DNA of 64,000 nt, taken from Rathayibacter rhapontici. Its GTDB lineage: Bacteria > Actinomycetota > Actinomycetes > Actinomycetales > Microbacteriaceae. The position numbers were made by a program, and so were the translations under genes. The notes under the pieces are model-generated. The model was given only the letters and a program-made list of their open reading frames with translations. It ran no database searches and was not told the DNA's origin. Position 1 is the stretch's first letter. Every line of letters begins with the position of its first letter. Shown in pieces: positions 44,855-54,563 of this stretch. The stretch spans positions 1-64,000 of the forward strand of contig NZ_MUKN01000011.1 of the NCBI RefSeq assembly GCF_001995175.1, in the 5' to 3' direction.

Positions 44855-46709
44855 GAACTCCTCCTCTTGCCGCTGCCGGGCTTCCTCGACCCGGGCTTCC
44901 TCGACCCGACCTTCTCGGGCGCGAGCTCTTCGATGGTGATCGCCGCGTTGACCAGCGCGAGGTGGCTGAGGCCCTGCGGCAGGTTGCCCCAGAAGGCCAG
45001 ATCGTCGGTCGCGACCATCTCGGACATGATGCCGACGTCGTTGGGCATCGTCGCGACCAGCTCGTCCATCAACGCGATCGCCTCGTCGTGGCGCCCGACG
45101 CAGGCGAGCGCCGAGGCCAGCCAGAACGAGCAGGCGACGAACGGATGCTCCTCGCCCTCCATCCCGGAGTAGCGGAACATCAGCGCGCCGCGGCCGAGCT
45201 CGCCCACCAGGGCGTCGATCGACGAGATCATCCGCTCGCCGCGCTCGTACCCGCTCGGAGCGTGCAGCAGCACCGAGGCGTCGAGCTCCGAGGAGCCCGG
45301 GTACATCACGTACGAGCCGAGCTCGTCGGACCAGCAGTGCTCCTCGATCCACTCGCGCAGGCGGTCGCGCTCGAACCGCCAGCGGTCGGGGCTGCCCGGG
45401 ATCTGGCCGAGCTCGGCGAGGTGCACGGCGGCGTCGAGCGCCTGCCAGCAGCCCATCTTGGAGGACGTGTAGTGCTGCTCCTCCTTGAGCTCCCACATGC
45501 CCGCGTCGCGGTTGCGCCAGAGGTCGCAGGTGGTGTCGGCGACGCGCGAGAGCAGCCGCCCGGTCTGGATGTCGAGCACGTTGCCCGAGTCGACGTAGAT
45601 GCGGCAGATGTCGAAGAGGTCGCCGAAGACGCCGAGCTGCAGCTGGTTCTGCGCGCCGTTGCCCGACACGACCGGCCCGATGCCGGCCCAGCCGGGCACG
45701 TCGTACTCCGTCACCCCGGACGGCAGGGAACCGTCGAGGCCGTAGAAGATGTGCAGGTCGGGGCCGTGCTCCTTGATGGTGCGCAGGAGCCACGACAGCG
45801 CCGCGTGCGTCTCCTCCCGCAGTCCGAAGCGGACGAGCGCGTGCGCCGTGTAGGCCGCGTCGCGCACCCAGGCGAAGCGGTAGTCCCAGTTCTTGCCGCC
45901 GTTGGGCGACTCCGGGAGCGAGGTCGTCGCCGCCGCGGCGATGGCGCCGGTGGGCGAGTAGATCAGGAGCTTCAGCGCGAGTGCGCTGCGCTGCACGGCG
46001 TCGGCCCACGGACCGTCGTAGGAGAACTCCTCCGACCAGGCGCGCCAGCTGCGGATCGTGCGGTCGATGCCCCGGTCGACGTTGTGCGCGTCCGGGAAGT
46101 GCAGCGGCTCGTCGTGCGTGGCCGAGACCACGACGACGTGGCGGCTGGGCTTCTTGCCGCCCGAGACGGTGAAGACCCCGGTGAGCTCGTCGCCTGCGCC
46201 GGAGGGGGCGTTGTCGCCCTCGGGCCCGTGCTCCTGGCCGGTGACGCCGATCGTGATGTCGCCCGCGCGGATCAGCGAGCGGCCGTCGGCGTTCTGGATC
46301 CACGGCGAGACCGTGCCGAGGCCGGTCCCGGGACGGACGGCCCAGCGCATCCGCACCTCGCCCGTCACCCCGTCGACCCGGCGGGCGAGCTCGGCCCACG
46401 GGAGGCGGCCCGCTATGCCGGTCACGAGGCGTCGGTGACGGTGACCGAGCCGTTCTCGGTCGTGAAGGTGGTCTCGAGGACGTTCGTGTCCTGCAGGTAG
46501 CGGCGGGTGACCTCCGCGGGATCCTCCGGCCGCAGCTCGACGCAGCCGCCGGACTCCGGGTCGATCAGCGCGGCGAACGCGGGGGTCGAGCCGAGATCGG
46601 GCACCGGCATCCAGTCGACGCTGCCGTCCCGCGCGATCAGGGCGACCGTCCTCCCGTCGCCGATCGCCGCGTAGTCGCGCAGGGGCCTGGTCGCTCGGGG
46701 TTCCGCCAT
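44851..46709 (-). CDS. Glycoside hydrolase family 15 protein (one frameshift)
   Basis: About 619-aa GH15 enzyme (glucoamylase/trehalase type). The N-terminal domain begins with DYAAIGDGRTVALIARDGSVDWMPVPD. The (alpha/alpha)6 catalytic part has NWDYRFAWVRDAAYTAHAL, MGCWQALDAAVHL, WIEEHCWSDELGSYVMYPGS and ATDDLAFWGNLPQGLSHLALVNAAI. In Actinobacteria many such proteins are trehalases. The frame breaks near 46429; one added C joins VTVTDALVTGIAGRL. The C-terminus ends in a basic KPGSRKPGSGKR tail encoded by a 15-bp direct repeat. The ATG at 46709 has a TAGCGT box 6 nt upstream. Confidence 0.88.
44876..44905. repeat. 15-bp direct repeat in the GH15 C-terminal tail
   Basis: CCGGGCTTCCTCGAC occurs twice in tandem (44876-44890, 44891-44905), with a degenerate third unit beside it. 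It encodes the repeated VGSRKP/GSRKPG tail of the GH15 protein. Confidence 0.7.
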
Positions 46710-46715
46710 GCCCTC

Positions 46716-46721
46716 ACGCTA
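46716..46721 (-). promoter_or_regulatory. -10 box (TAGCGT) of the GH15-SMP-30 unit
   Basis: TANNNT hexamer ending 6 nt before ATG 46709. Confidence 0.45.
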
Positions 46722-46786
46722 GGCGGCACGCCTGCGGCGGACCTGGGCTTGCGGGGGCGGGCGGATGCGGATACCGGCGCGGCCGG

Positions 46787-47704
46787 TCAGGCCGTCGCGA
46801 TGCCGCCGAACTCCTCCATGCGGGCGGTGAACTCGTCGCGGTCGCCCGCCTCGAGGAGGCTGTTCGCGTAGCCGGCGAGGAACGCTCCCTGCGCCGGCGG
46901 CACGAGCCCGACGTCGTCGAGCATCCGCTCCACGGCGCCGGAGGGGTCGGCGTCGAGGTCCACGAGGCCGAGCTCGACGGCCGGCGCGTCGCGCTGCGTC
47001 GAGGAGGCCGTGACGACCCAGAGGCTCGCCCTCGCCTCCGCGTCGCCGAGGGCGCCGTCGAGCTCGTAGCCGGCCCGCGACCACTCCGACGGGGAGTCGG
47101 CGATCTCGACCGTGTCGAAGCCGAGCGGCGCGAGCGCCGCGGTGAAGCGGTCGACGACGGCCTGCTTGTCGGCGTCGGTCGAGAGGTCGGCGGCGGCGTA
47201 GCCGGTGGCCGAGAGGTAGTCGTAGAGGAGGGAGGGACCGCCGTACACGTTCTCGGCGCGCTCGTAGTACTCGTCGTCGGCCGACTCCCACTCGCCGATC
47301 ACCGCGGCCTCGACCGCGGCGACGGCTCCCTCCGAGAGTGCGACGGCCTCCTCCGCGGACGGCCGGGCGAGCACGTCGGCGGCGTCGCCGTCCTCGTAGC
47401 CGGGGTAGTCGCGGAGCGGATCGGCGGCGTCGCCCGGGTCCTCGCCGAACGGGTCCCCGCCGAACGGGTCCTCGCCGAACGGATCCTCGGCGCCGTCCGG
47501 GGCCGGAGCGCTCGTGGACGCCGACTCCGCGGCCTCGAAGGCCGTGCCGATGCCGACCGCGAGCAGCGTGCCGAGCACGCCCGTGTAGACCAGGCCGACC
47601 ACCGCGCTGACCGCGAGCGCGGTCCAGGCGCCGGCGCCCAGCGGCCGGCGCTGCGGAGGTGCGGCGGGAGCCGGCGGCGGCGGGCTCATCGGGACCTGGC
47701 TCAT
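46787..47704 (-). CDS. Single-pass membrane protein with Asp/Pro-rich repeats, unknown function
   Basis: 305-aa protein. A Pro-rich cytoplasmic N-terminus (PMSPPPPAPAAPPQRRP) is followed by one membrane helix (WTALAVSAVVGLVYTGVLGTLLAVGIG) and an acidic linker with (E/G)DPFG repeats at about residues 75-92. The remaining 200 residues form a putative extracellular domain with several helices (VDRFTAALAPLGFDTVEIADSPSEW). No family recognised. GGAGG upstream of ATG 47704 supports the start. Monocistronic by position, with its end 77 bases from GH15. Confidence 0.7.
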   Translation of the reverse strand: MSQVPMSPPPPAPAAPPQRRPLGAGAWTALAVSAVVGLVYTGVLGTLLAVGIGTAFEAAESASTSAPAPDGAEDPFGEDPFGGDPFGEDPGDAADPLRDYPGYEDGDAADVLARPSAEEAVALSEGAVAAVEAAVIGEWESADDEYYERAENVYGGPSLLYDYLSATGYAAADLSTDADKQAVVDRFTAALAPLGFDTVEIADSPSEWSRAGYELDGALGDAEARASLWVVTASSTQRDAPAVELGLVDLDADPSGAVERMLDDVGLVPPAQGAFLAGYANSLLEAGDRDEFTARMEEFGGIATA

Positions 47705-47818
47705 CGCGTTCCTCCGGGTGTCGAGCGGCAGACCCCGCCAGTTTTGCACGCACTGCAGATCACGCGGGAGCCGCCCGGTCCGGGCGTCCGCGCAGCCGCT
47801 CCGGAGGATGATGGCGGG

Positions 47819-48816
47819 ATGGACGACGTCGTGCCCACCTCCGCTCACCCCTCCCTCGACGAGGTCGACGCGGGCCTGCGCGTCGTCGCGCTCCCGCTGC
47901 TGACACGGTTCCGGGGGGTCGACCACCGCGAGATCGCGCTGGTGCGCGGTCCGGAGGGCTGGACCGAGTTCTCGCCGTTCCTCGAGTACGGACCGGAGGA
48001 GTCGGCCTCGTGGCTCCGCGCCGCGCTCGACTACGGCTGGAACGCGCTGCCCGCGCCGCTGCGCGACCGCATCCCGGTGAACGCGACCGTGCCGGCCGTC
48101 CGCGTCGACGAGGTCGCGGCGATCCTCGCGAGCTACCACGGCTGCCGCACGGCCAAGGTGAAGGTCGCCGAGCGCGGGCAGACGCTCGCCGACGACGTCG
48201 CGCGCGTCGCGAGGTGCGCCGGGTCCTCGGGCCGGAGGGGCGGATCCGCGTGGACGCGAACGGCGGCTGGAACGTGGACGAGGCCGAGCACGCGGTGCAC
48301 GCCCTCGCCGAGTACGACCTCGAGTACGTGGAGCAGCCGTGCGCGAGCGTCGACGAGCTGGCGCAGCTGCGGAAGCGCGTGAAGTACATGGGCATCCCGG
48401 TCGCGGCCGACGAGAGCGTGCGCAAGGCCGCGGATCCGCTCGCCGTCGCGCGGGCCGGCGCCGCGGACCTGCTGGTCGTGAAGGCGCAGCCGCTGGGCGG
48501 GGTGCACCGGGCCCTGGCGATCACCGCCGAGGCGGGGCTGCCGGCCGTCGTCTCGAGCGCTCTCGACAGCTCCGTCGGCCTCGCGATGGGCGCCGCTCTG
48601 GCCGCCGCGCTGCCCGAGCTGCCGTACGACTGCGGCCTCGGCACCGCCTCCCTCCTCGCCGCCGACGTCACCGAGCGGCCGCTGCGGCCGATCGACGGCT
48701 CGATCCCGGTCGAGCGCGTCGAGGTGTCGGAGGCCCTCCTCGAGCGCCATGCCGTCTCCCCCGAGCGCCTCGCCTGGTGGCGCGATCGCCTCCGCTCGGC
48801 GCACGCCCTGCTCTGA
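47819..48816 (+). CDS. menC: o-Succinylbenzoate synthase (one frameshift)
   Basis: About 332-aa enolase-superfamily dehydratase of menaquinone synthesis. Catalytic pattern: TAKVKVAE (KxK), DANGGWN (metal Asp), EQPC (metal Glu), AADESV (metal Asp) and LLVVKAQPLGG (catalytic Lys). The frame is lost near 48211, where one added C restores VREVRRVLGPEGRIRVD. It lies away from the other men genes, divergent from the membrane-protein gene. ATG 47819 is the first in-frame start matching the family N-terminus. Confidence 0.9.
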
Positions 48817-48843
48817 GGCCTGGGCCGGGCGCAAGCCCGGCGC

Positions 48844-48849
48844 TACCCT
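48844..48849 (+). promoter_or_regulatory. -10 box (TACCCT) of the TfoX-like gene
   Basis: TANNNT hexamer ending 6 nt before ATG 48856. Confidence 0.45.
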
Positions 48850-48855
48850 CACCGC

Positions 48856-49218
48856 ATGGGCACGGACAGCGGCATCGCGCGCCGACGCGCGCTCCTCGAG
48901 GACCTGATCGAGGCGAGCGGGATCGACGGCGTCGACATCGCGACGATGTTCGGCGCCCCGGCGATCCGCTTCCAGGGCACGATCGTCTGCTTCCTCGGCC
49001 ACGACGAGCACCTGATCGTCAAGCTGACCCGGCAGGAGACGCTCGAGCGGATCGAGGAGGGCGCCGCCGAGCCCGTCGTGATGGGGCGGCGGACGCTGAA
49101 GGAGTGGGTCTCCGTGCCTCCGCTCGCCGAGGACGCCGCCTCGCTCCGGCGCTGGTCTCCGCACGCCGTCCGCGCTCTGGACCTCGCGCGCGAGCGGGCC
49201 GCGGCGCCTCCGGCGTGA
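48856..49218 (+). CDS. Small TfoX/YjbR-like protein
   Basis: 120-aa soluble protein. The middle IATMFGAPAIRFQGTIVCFLGHDEHLIVKLTRQE resembles the alpha/beta fold of TfoX-N or YjbR/MmcQ proteins (MFGxPAI... then LxVKL). The C-terminal part KEWVSVPP is typical of the group. Function unknown. Its start lies 39 bases after menC but with its own TACCCT box. Confidence 0.6.
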   Translation: MGTDSGIARRRALLEDLIEASGIDGVDIATMFGAPAIRFQGTIVCFLGHDEHLIVKLTRQETLERIEEGAAEPVVMGRRTLKEWVSVPPLAEDAASLRRWSPHAVRALDLARERAAAPPA

Positions 49219-49303
49219 ACCGAGTGGTGCACTGCGGCATGATGGACCCCGCCCGGTCGCCGATGCCCGCGGCGCATCCCTCCCCCTCGAGCATCGGAGC
49301 CCC

Positions 49304-50251
49304 GTGACCGTTCCCGTCTTCTTCGACTGCGACACCGGCATCGACGACTCCCTCGCCCTCGCCTACCTGCTGCGCTCCCCCCGCGCCGACCTCGTCGGCA
49401 TCAGCACCGTCAGCGGCAACACCGACGCCCGTCAGGCGGCCGTCAACAGCCTCGGCCTGCTCGCGCTCGCCGGGCGCACCGACGTCCCCGTCGCCGTCGG
49501 CGCGCACGACTTCCTCGAGGAGCCCTACGCCGGCGGCTCCCCCCACGTGCACGGCGACAACGGCATCGGAGGAGTGCAGCTGCCCGACGGCGGCCGTCCC
49601 GTCGACGAGGACCCGGCCGACCTCCTCCTCCGCCTCGCCCGCGAGCACGAGGGCGAGCTGCGCCTGATCGCCGTCGGCCCGCTCACCAACATCGCCCTCG
49701 CGCTGCGCAAGCACCCGGAGCTCCCCGCGCTGCTGCACTCCGTGACCGTGATGGGCGGCGCCGCCCTCGTCCCCGGCAACGTGACCGCCGTGGCCGAGGC
49801 GAACATCTGGCACGACCCCGCCGCGGCCGCCGAGGTGGTCGCCGCCGACTGGGACCTGACCCTCGTGCCGCTCGACGTCACCATGCGGCATCTGATGACC
49901 CAGGAGCACCGCGCGATCCTGCTCGAGTCGGGCGATCCGCTCTCGGAGGCGATCGGGCAGGCGCTGGACTACTACTTCGACTTCTACGTGGGCCACTTCG
50001 GCGAGCGCACCGCCGCCATGCACGACCCGATGGCCGCCGCCGTCGCGCTGGACGCGGTCGGAGTCGCCTCCGCTCCGACCGTCCCGGTCGAGGTCGACGC
50101 CACCTGGGGCCCGGGTCGCGGGCAGACTCTGCCGGACCTCCGCGGCATCTACCGCGACGTGCACCCCGAGGGCTCCCGCACCCGCTTCGTGCTCGCCCTC
50201 GACGAGCCGTTCGCCCCGCACCTCGTCGACGTGATCGTCTCGAACGCCTGA
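49304..50251 (+). CDS. Inosine-uridine-preferring nucleoside hydrolase
   Basis: 315-aa N-ribohydrolase that splits nucleosides to base and ribose. The Ca-binding motif is DCDTGIDD (D8, D10, D14, D15). VGPLTNIALAL, VTVMGGAALVPGNVTAVAEANIWHDPAAA and HDPMAAAVALD (late active-site His-Asp) complete the signature. No signal peptide. GTG 49304 fits the family start. A strong hairpin follows the stop codon. Confidence 0.93.
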   Translation: MTVPVFFDCDTGIDDSLALAYLLRSPRADLVGISTVSGNTDARQAAVNSLGLLALAGRTDVPVAVGAHDFLEEPYAGGSPHVHGDNGIGGVQLPDGGRPVDEDPADLLLRLAREHEGELRLIAVGPLTNIALALRKHPELPALLHSVTVMGGAALVPGNVTAVAEANIWHDPAAAAEVVAADWDLTLVPLDVTMRHLMTQEHRAILLESGDPLSEAIGQALDYYFDFYVGHFGERTAAMHDPMAAAVALDAVGVASAPTVPVEVDATWGPGRGQTLPDLRGIYRDVHPEGSRTRFVLALDEPFAPHLVDVIVSNA

Positions 50252-50261
50252 CGCCCGCACG

Positions 50262-50321
50262 ACGAAGGCCGAGAGCCCCGGACAGCCGCACTTCTGCGGA
50301 TCCGGGGCTCTCGGCCTTCGT
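50262..50321. terminator. Bidirectional terminator between nucleoside hydrolase and ccsB
   Basis: A perfect 21-bp inverted repeat (50262-50282 and 50301-50321; starts ACGAAGGCCGAGAGCCCCGG) with an 18-base loop, located 10 bases after the nucleoside hydrolase stop. Convergent ccsB ends at 50440, so it can serve both. The remaining gap to ccsB is GC-rich without other clear features. Confidence 0.9.
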
Positions 50322-50439
50322 TCTGCCGCACAGCCGTCGCGGGCGCCGGTGGGGTCGATCGCAAGGCGGAGGAGGGGCGCGCAACGGCGCTGCGAGCCCC
50401 GACGACAACGCCGCGAGCGGCCCCGCCGGTGCCCGCCGA

Positions 50440-51491
50440 CTACATGCCGGTGTCGAGTCCCGAGTACGCGTGGAGCCCCTTGAAGAACACGTTCACGACG
50501 CCGAAGTTGAACATCACGGCGGCGAAGCCGATGATCGCGAGCCAGGCCGACGGGGTGCCCCGCCAGCCGCGGGTCGCACGGGCGTGGATGTAGCCGGCGT
50601 AGATGGTCCAGATGATGAAGGTCCAGACCTCCTTGGTGTCCCAGCCCCAGTAGCGGCCCCACGCCTTCTCGGCCCAGACGGCACCGGCGATCAGGGTGAA
50701 GGTCCAGAGGATGAAGCCGATGATCGTGACGCGGTAGGCCAGGTTCTCGAGCGTGAGTGCACTGGGCAGGGTCTTCAGGAACCGCAGGACGGAGCGCGGG
50801 TTCTCCTCCGCCCCCTCGCGGCGGGCCTGCAGCAGCTGCGTGACCGACAGCGCGAAGCCGAGCGCGAAGAACGCGGTGCCGAGGATCGCCACGAGCACGT
50901 GGATCACGAGCCAGTACGACTGCAGCGCCGGCGGGAGCGGCACGACGGCGACGTAGTAGTTGACCGTCGCGATGCCCAGGAGCACCAGCACGAGACCGGT
51001 GATGAAGGCGCCGAGGAAGCGGAGGTCCCAGCGCAGCTGCACGACGAGGAACACGCCGATGATGATGAGCGTGCCCGTGAGCGAGAACTCGTACATGTTG
51101 GCCCACGGCACACGGCCCGCGGCCACTCCGCGCAGGACCGCGGCGGCGGCGTGCAGAACGAAGGCCAGGAGCGTGAGCGAGAACCCGATGCGCATCGTCT
51201 TCGAGCGCGCGGGGGCGTTGTAGACCTCGTCCTCGACGCGGCTGCCGAGCCGCGAGAGCGTCGCGGTCGGGCGACCCGTGCCGGCGGCGACGGTGGCCCT
51301 GCCGCTGGCGCCTTGTCGGCGGCGGCGGCGGAGGCGACCCGCTCGGCCTCCTGCACGACTCCGAGCGCCTCACCGTCGGCCAGCGAGGACCGGCGAGCCA
51401 GGTCGATCGCGAAGAAGATGAAGGCGAGGGCGTAGACGCCCATCGCGGAGGACAGGGTCAGCACCGAGTACTGGGAGAGGGTCTCGATCAC
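50440..51491 (-). CDS. ccsB: Cytochrome c synthase subunit CcsB/CcsA (one frameshift)
   Basis: About 350-aa polytopic membrane protein of System II cytochrome c maturation, which handles heme with ResB. The tryptophan-rich heme motif is WGRYWGWDTKEVWTF; the His ligands are in LVIHVLVAILG and IHARATRGW. N-terminal helix SMGVYALAFIFFAIDLA is followed by a long polar insert (Asp/Glu/Ala/Arg). The frame breaks in that insert near 51317; one added C restores SGRATVAAGTGRPTATLSRL. GTG 51491 has a TATCCT box 6 nt upstream. Confidence 0.9.
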
Positions 51492-51497
51492 CGGTCA

Positions 51498-51503
51498 AGG
51501 ATA
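51498..51503 (-). promoter_or_regulatory. -10 box (TATCCT) of ccsB
   Basis: TANNNT hexamer ending 6 nt before GTG 51491; gives ccsB its own promoter in the 71-base gap after resB. Confidence 0.45.
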
Positions 51504-51562
51504 GGCGACGCTGCTCGGAACCACCCCTGCACGGATGCACAGGTTCGGCGGATCCGCGGGGT

Positions 51563-53248
51563 TCAGTCGAGCGGCGCGTGCCGGTCGGCGACGGTGCGGA
51601 CCGCCCGCACGAGCTGCGGGTCCTCACCGCGGGCGAGCCCCGCGTACTCGAGGCGCAGCGACCCGTCCTCGGCCGGCGTCGCCTTGATCCAGACCCGTCG
51701 TCGGGGCACGAACAGGGAGGTCAGCAGCCCGGCGAGCACGAGGATCGCGAACAGGAGGACCCAGCCCTGCGTCGCGTCGTGGTGGATGTCGAACGAGGCG
51801 AACCGGCGCACGCTGTCCGTGCCGACGACCTCCGGGTCGGCCCCGACGTTGTCGAAGGACACGGAGCCGAGGCCGTTCGGCAGCTCGGCGGTCTCACCCG
51901 GCTGGAGCGTCAGCGGAGCGACCCCGGTGTCGCCGCCGGTGAGCCGGGTGAGCGAGTCGGTGTTCAGCACGTAGACCGAGGTGGGCACGCCGGCGTCCAG
52001 ACCCAGGTCGCCCGAGAAGACGTTGAGCGAGAGCACCGGGTACTGCAGGTCGGGGAAGATCGACGTCGAGGCGCCGGTCTGCAGCTCGTCCTGCGTGGGA
52101 TAGAAGAAGCCGGTCATGCCGATCTGCTCGGCGAGGCCGTCGGGGACCTTGACCACGCCGACCGAGGTGAGGTTCGCGTCCTGCGGCAGGAACGGCACCG
52201 AGTCGGTGAAGATCGGGGTGCCGGAGGGATCCCGAACCGTGATCGTCGGCGCGTAGCCGTTGCCGAGCAGGTAGACGTTGGTGCCGCCGACCGCGAGCGG
52301 CTCGTTGACCTTCACGGTCCGCTCCTCGGTGCCGCCGCCGCGCTGCGTCGTCGTGACGTTCGCGGTGAAGTCGATCGGCTGCCCGAAGGCGTCGCCCCGC
52401 TCGGTCACGTACTCCACGTCGAGCCCGTCGAGCGTCAGCTGGTACGGGTCGAGCTGCGAGCTGTCGAAGAAGCGCCCCGGGTTGAACGAGTCGTAGGCCG
52501 CCAGGTTGTTCGCGAAGCCCTGACCGCCCTCGACGAGCACGCGCTGGCCGCTGTAGCCGAAGCCGCCGCCGATGCCCACGGCGACCAGGATCCCGACGAG
52601 CGCGGAGTGGAAGACCAGGTTGCCGGTCTCGCGGAGGTACCCGCGCTCGGCCGACACGCTGCTCCAGCGACCGCGGGGGTCGTCGTAGCGCTCGACGCGG
52701 TAGCCCGCGCGGCGCAGCACGGCGTGCCCGGAGGCGATCGCCTCCTCCGTGCTCGCTCCCTCGACGTCGCGCACCGTGTAGCCCGCCAGGCGCTGCAGGC
52801 GCACCGGGGTCTTCGGCGGACGCGACCGCATGGCCTCGAAGTGGTGCTTCGTGCGCGGGATGATGCAGCCGATGAGGGAGACGAACAGCAGCAGGTAGAT
52901 GCTCGAGAACCACGCCGACGTGTACGTGTCGAAGGCCTGCACGTTGTCGAGCAGCGGTGCCAGATCGGGGTTGTCGATGAAGTACTGGGTGACGCCGTTG
53001 GGGTCGGAGGAGCGCTGCGGCACGAGCGAGCCCGGCACCGCCGCGATCGCCAGCAGCAGGAGGAGGAAGAGCGCGGTGCGCATGCTCGTGAGCTGGCGCC
53101 ACATCCAGCGCAGCCAGCCGACGAGGCCGAGCCTGGGCTGCGTGATCGTCTCGGCGTCCGAGTCGTAGTGGTCGGACGGGCGGAAGTTCGCGTCGGCGCG
53201 CTTCTGCTCGTCGACGTCGCTGCGATCAGATCGCGGGCCGGAAGTCAT
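51563..53248 (-). CDS. resB: ResB-like cytochrome c biogenesis protein
   Basis: 561-aa partner of CcsB. After a polar N-terminus come three membrane segments (TALFLLLLLAIAAVPGSLVP, WFSSIYLLLFVSLIGCIIPR, FHSALVGILVAVGIGG), a large extracellular domain (about residues 230-480) and a last helix GWVLLFAILVLAGLLTSLFVPRRRVW. This is the ResB/Ccs1 plan. The ATG overlaps the end of ccdA by 23 bases. Confidence 0.93.
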   Translation of the reverse strand: MTSGPRSDRSDVDEQKRADANFRPSDHYDSDAETITQPRLGLVGWLRWMWRQLTSMRTALFLLLLLAIAAVPGSLVPQRSSDPNGVTQYFIDNPDLAPLLDNVQAFDTYTSAWFSSIYLLLFVSLIGCIIPRTKHHFEAMRSRPPKTPVRLQRLAGYTVRDVEGASTEEAIASGHAVLRRAGYRVERYDDPRGRWSSVSAERGYLRETGNLVFHSALVGILVAVGIGGGFGYSGQRVLVEGGQGFANNLAAYDSFNPGRFFDSSQLDPYQLTLDGLDVEYVTERGDAFGQPIDFTANVTTTQRGGGTEERTVKVNEPLAVGGTNVYLLGNGYAPTITVRDPSGTPIFTDSVPFLPQDANLTSVGVVKVPDGLAEQIGMTGFFYPTQDELQTGASTSIFPDLQYPVLSLNVFSGDLGLDAGVPTSVYVLNTDSLTRLTGGDTGVAPLTLQPGETAELPNGLGSVSFDNVGADPEVVGTDSVRRFASFDIHHDATQGWVLLFAILVLAGLLTSLFVPRRRVWIKATPAEDGSLRLEYAGLARGEDPQLVRAVRTVADRHAPLD

Positions 53249-53965
53249 AGATCACCTCGCCGAGGGCTCCGTAGACGAGGGTGTTCCAGACGCCGGTCAC
53301 CATCAGGAGGCCGATGACGATCAGGGCGACGCCGCCGACGATGTTGACGGTGCGGATGTGGCGCTTCACGAACGCGAGGGTCGTCTCACCCAGCTGAAGC
53401 CGAAGGCGACGAGGAGGAAGGGGAGGCCGAGGCCCAGGCAGTACATCAGGGCGAGCAGGGCGCCGCGCCAGGGCGAGCCCGCGCCGAGGCCCAGCGCGAG
53501 GATCGAGCTGAGCGTGGGGCCCAGGCACGGCGTCCAGCCGATGCCGAACACGATGCCCAGCAGCGGCGCGCCGATGAGCCCCGTCGCGGGGCGCACGCTC
53601 GGGCGCAGCGTGCGCTGCAGGAACGTGAACTGCCCGACGAAGACGAGGCCCATCGCGATCACGACCACTCCGAGGACGCGGGTGATCACGTCGCTGTATC
53701 GGCTCATCCAGAACCCGATCGACCCGGCCGCCGCCCCGTACAGCACGAAGACGAGCGAGAAGCCGAGCACGAACAGCAGCACGCCCAGCAGCACCCGGCT
53801 GCGGCCGCGAGCGCGGCGCTCGTCGGCGTCGGTGAATCCGCCGACGTAGGCGATGTAGCCCGGCACGAGCGGCAGCACGCAGGGGGACGCGAACGACACC
53901 AGTCCGGCGAGCAGTGCGATCGGGACCGCGAGGAGCAGCTGGCCGCTGACGACGATCTCGCCCAC
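53226..53965 (-). CDS. ccdA: Thiol-disulfide interchange membrane protein CcdA (one frameshift)
   Basis: About 247-aa membrane protein that carries reducing power to the outside for cytochrome c maturation. The first redox Cys is in FASPCVLPLVPGYIAYV and the second in GIGWTPCLGPTLSSIL. The frame ends near 53391 at a false stop; one added G gives FSWVETTLAFVKRHIRTVNIVGG, completing the last helix. GTG 53965 lies 4 bases after the tlpA stop. Confidence 0.9.
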
Positions 53966-53969
53966 CGCG

Positions 53970-54563
53970 CTACTCCTCTTCCGCGAGCGTGTCGCCGACG
54001 AGGGTCGACAGGATCGACGCCTCCTGCAGCTGCCCGAGGATCCGCGAGGCCACGCGGCCCTCGCGGTCGAGCACGAGCGTGGTGGGCACCGCGTTCGGCG
54101 GGACCTTGCCGCTGAACGCGAGCTGCGCGGATCCGTCGACGTCGACGATCGAGGGGTAGGTGATGCCGTAGGTCTTCGCGAAGGCGGCCGCCTGGGGCGC
54201 CTGATCGCGGACGTTCACGCCGACGAACGAGACGTCCTGATCGGCGTACTCGGCGTTGACCGACTCCAGATCGGCGGCCTCGGCGCGGCACGGGGCGCAG
54301 CTGGCGTACCAGAAGTTGACGACGACGACCCGGCCGGCGAGGTCGGCGGAGTCGATCTCCTCGCCGTTCTCGTCGGTGCCCTCGAACACGATCGGGTCGG
54401 TCCGGTCGGCCGCGGCGATCTCGGTGATCGTGCCGTCGCCCGAGATGTAGCCCTTGTTGCTGCCGCTGCGGTACTGGTCGGCGAGCGGATCCTCGGTGCA
54501 GCCCGCGAGGACCGCTCCGGCCACGAGCGCGAGGGCCGTGGCGGTGACGGCTCGACGGCGCAT
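53970..54563 (-). CDS. TlpA/ResA-like thioredoxin lipoprotein
   Basis: 197-aa extracytoplasmic thioredoxin that keeps apocytochrome c thiols reduced. The lipobox is LAGC (C22). The redox site is FWYASCAPCRAEA with C89-A-P-C92. VVVNFWYAS and VPTTLVLDREGRV are typical of ResA/TlpA. The ATG overlaps the stop of the histidine phosphatase gene by one base, placing it in the same transcript. Confidence 0.92.
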   Translation of the reverse strand: MRRRAVTATALALVAGAVLAGCTEDPLADQYRSGSNKGYISGDGTITEIAAADRTDPIVFEGTDENGEEIDSADLAGRVVVVNFWYASCAPCRAEAADLESVNAEYADQDVSFVGVNVRDQAPQAAAFAKTYGITYPSIVDVDGSAQLAFSGKVPPNAVPTTLVLDREGRVASRILGQLQEASILSTLVGDTLAEEE

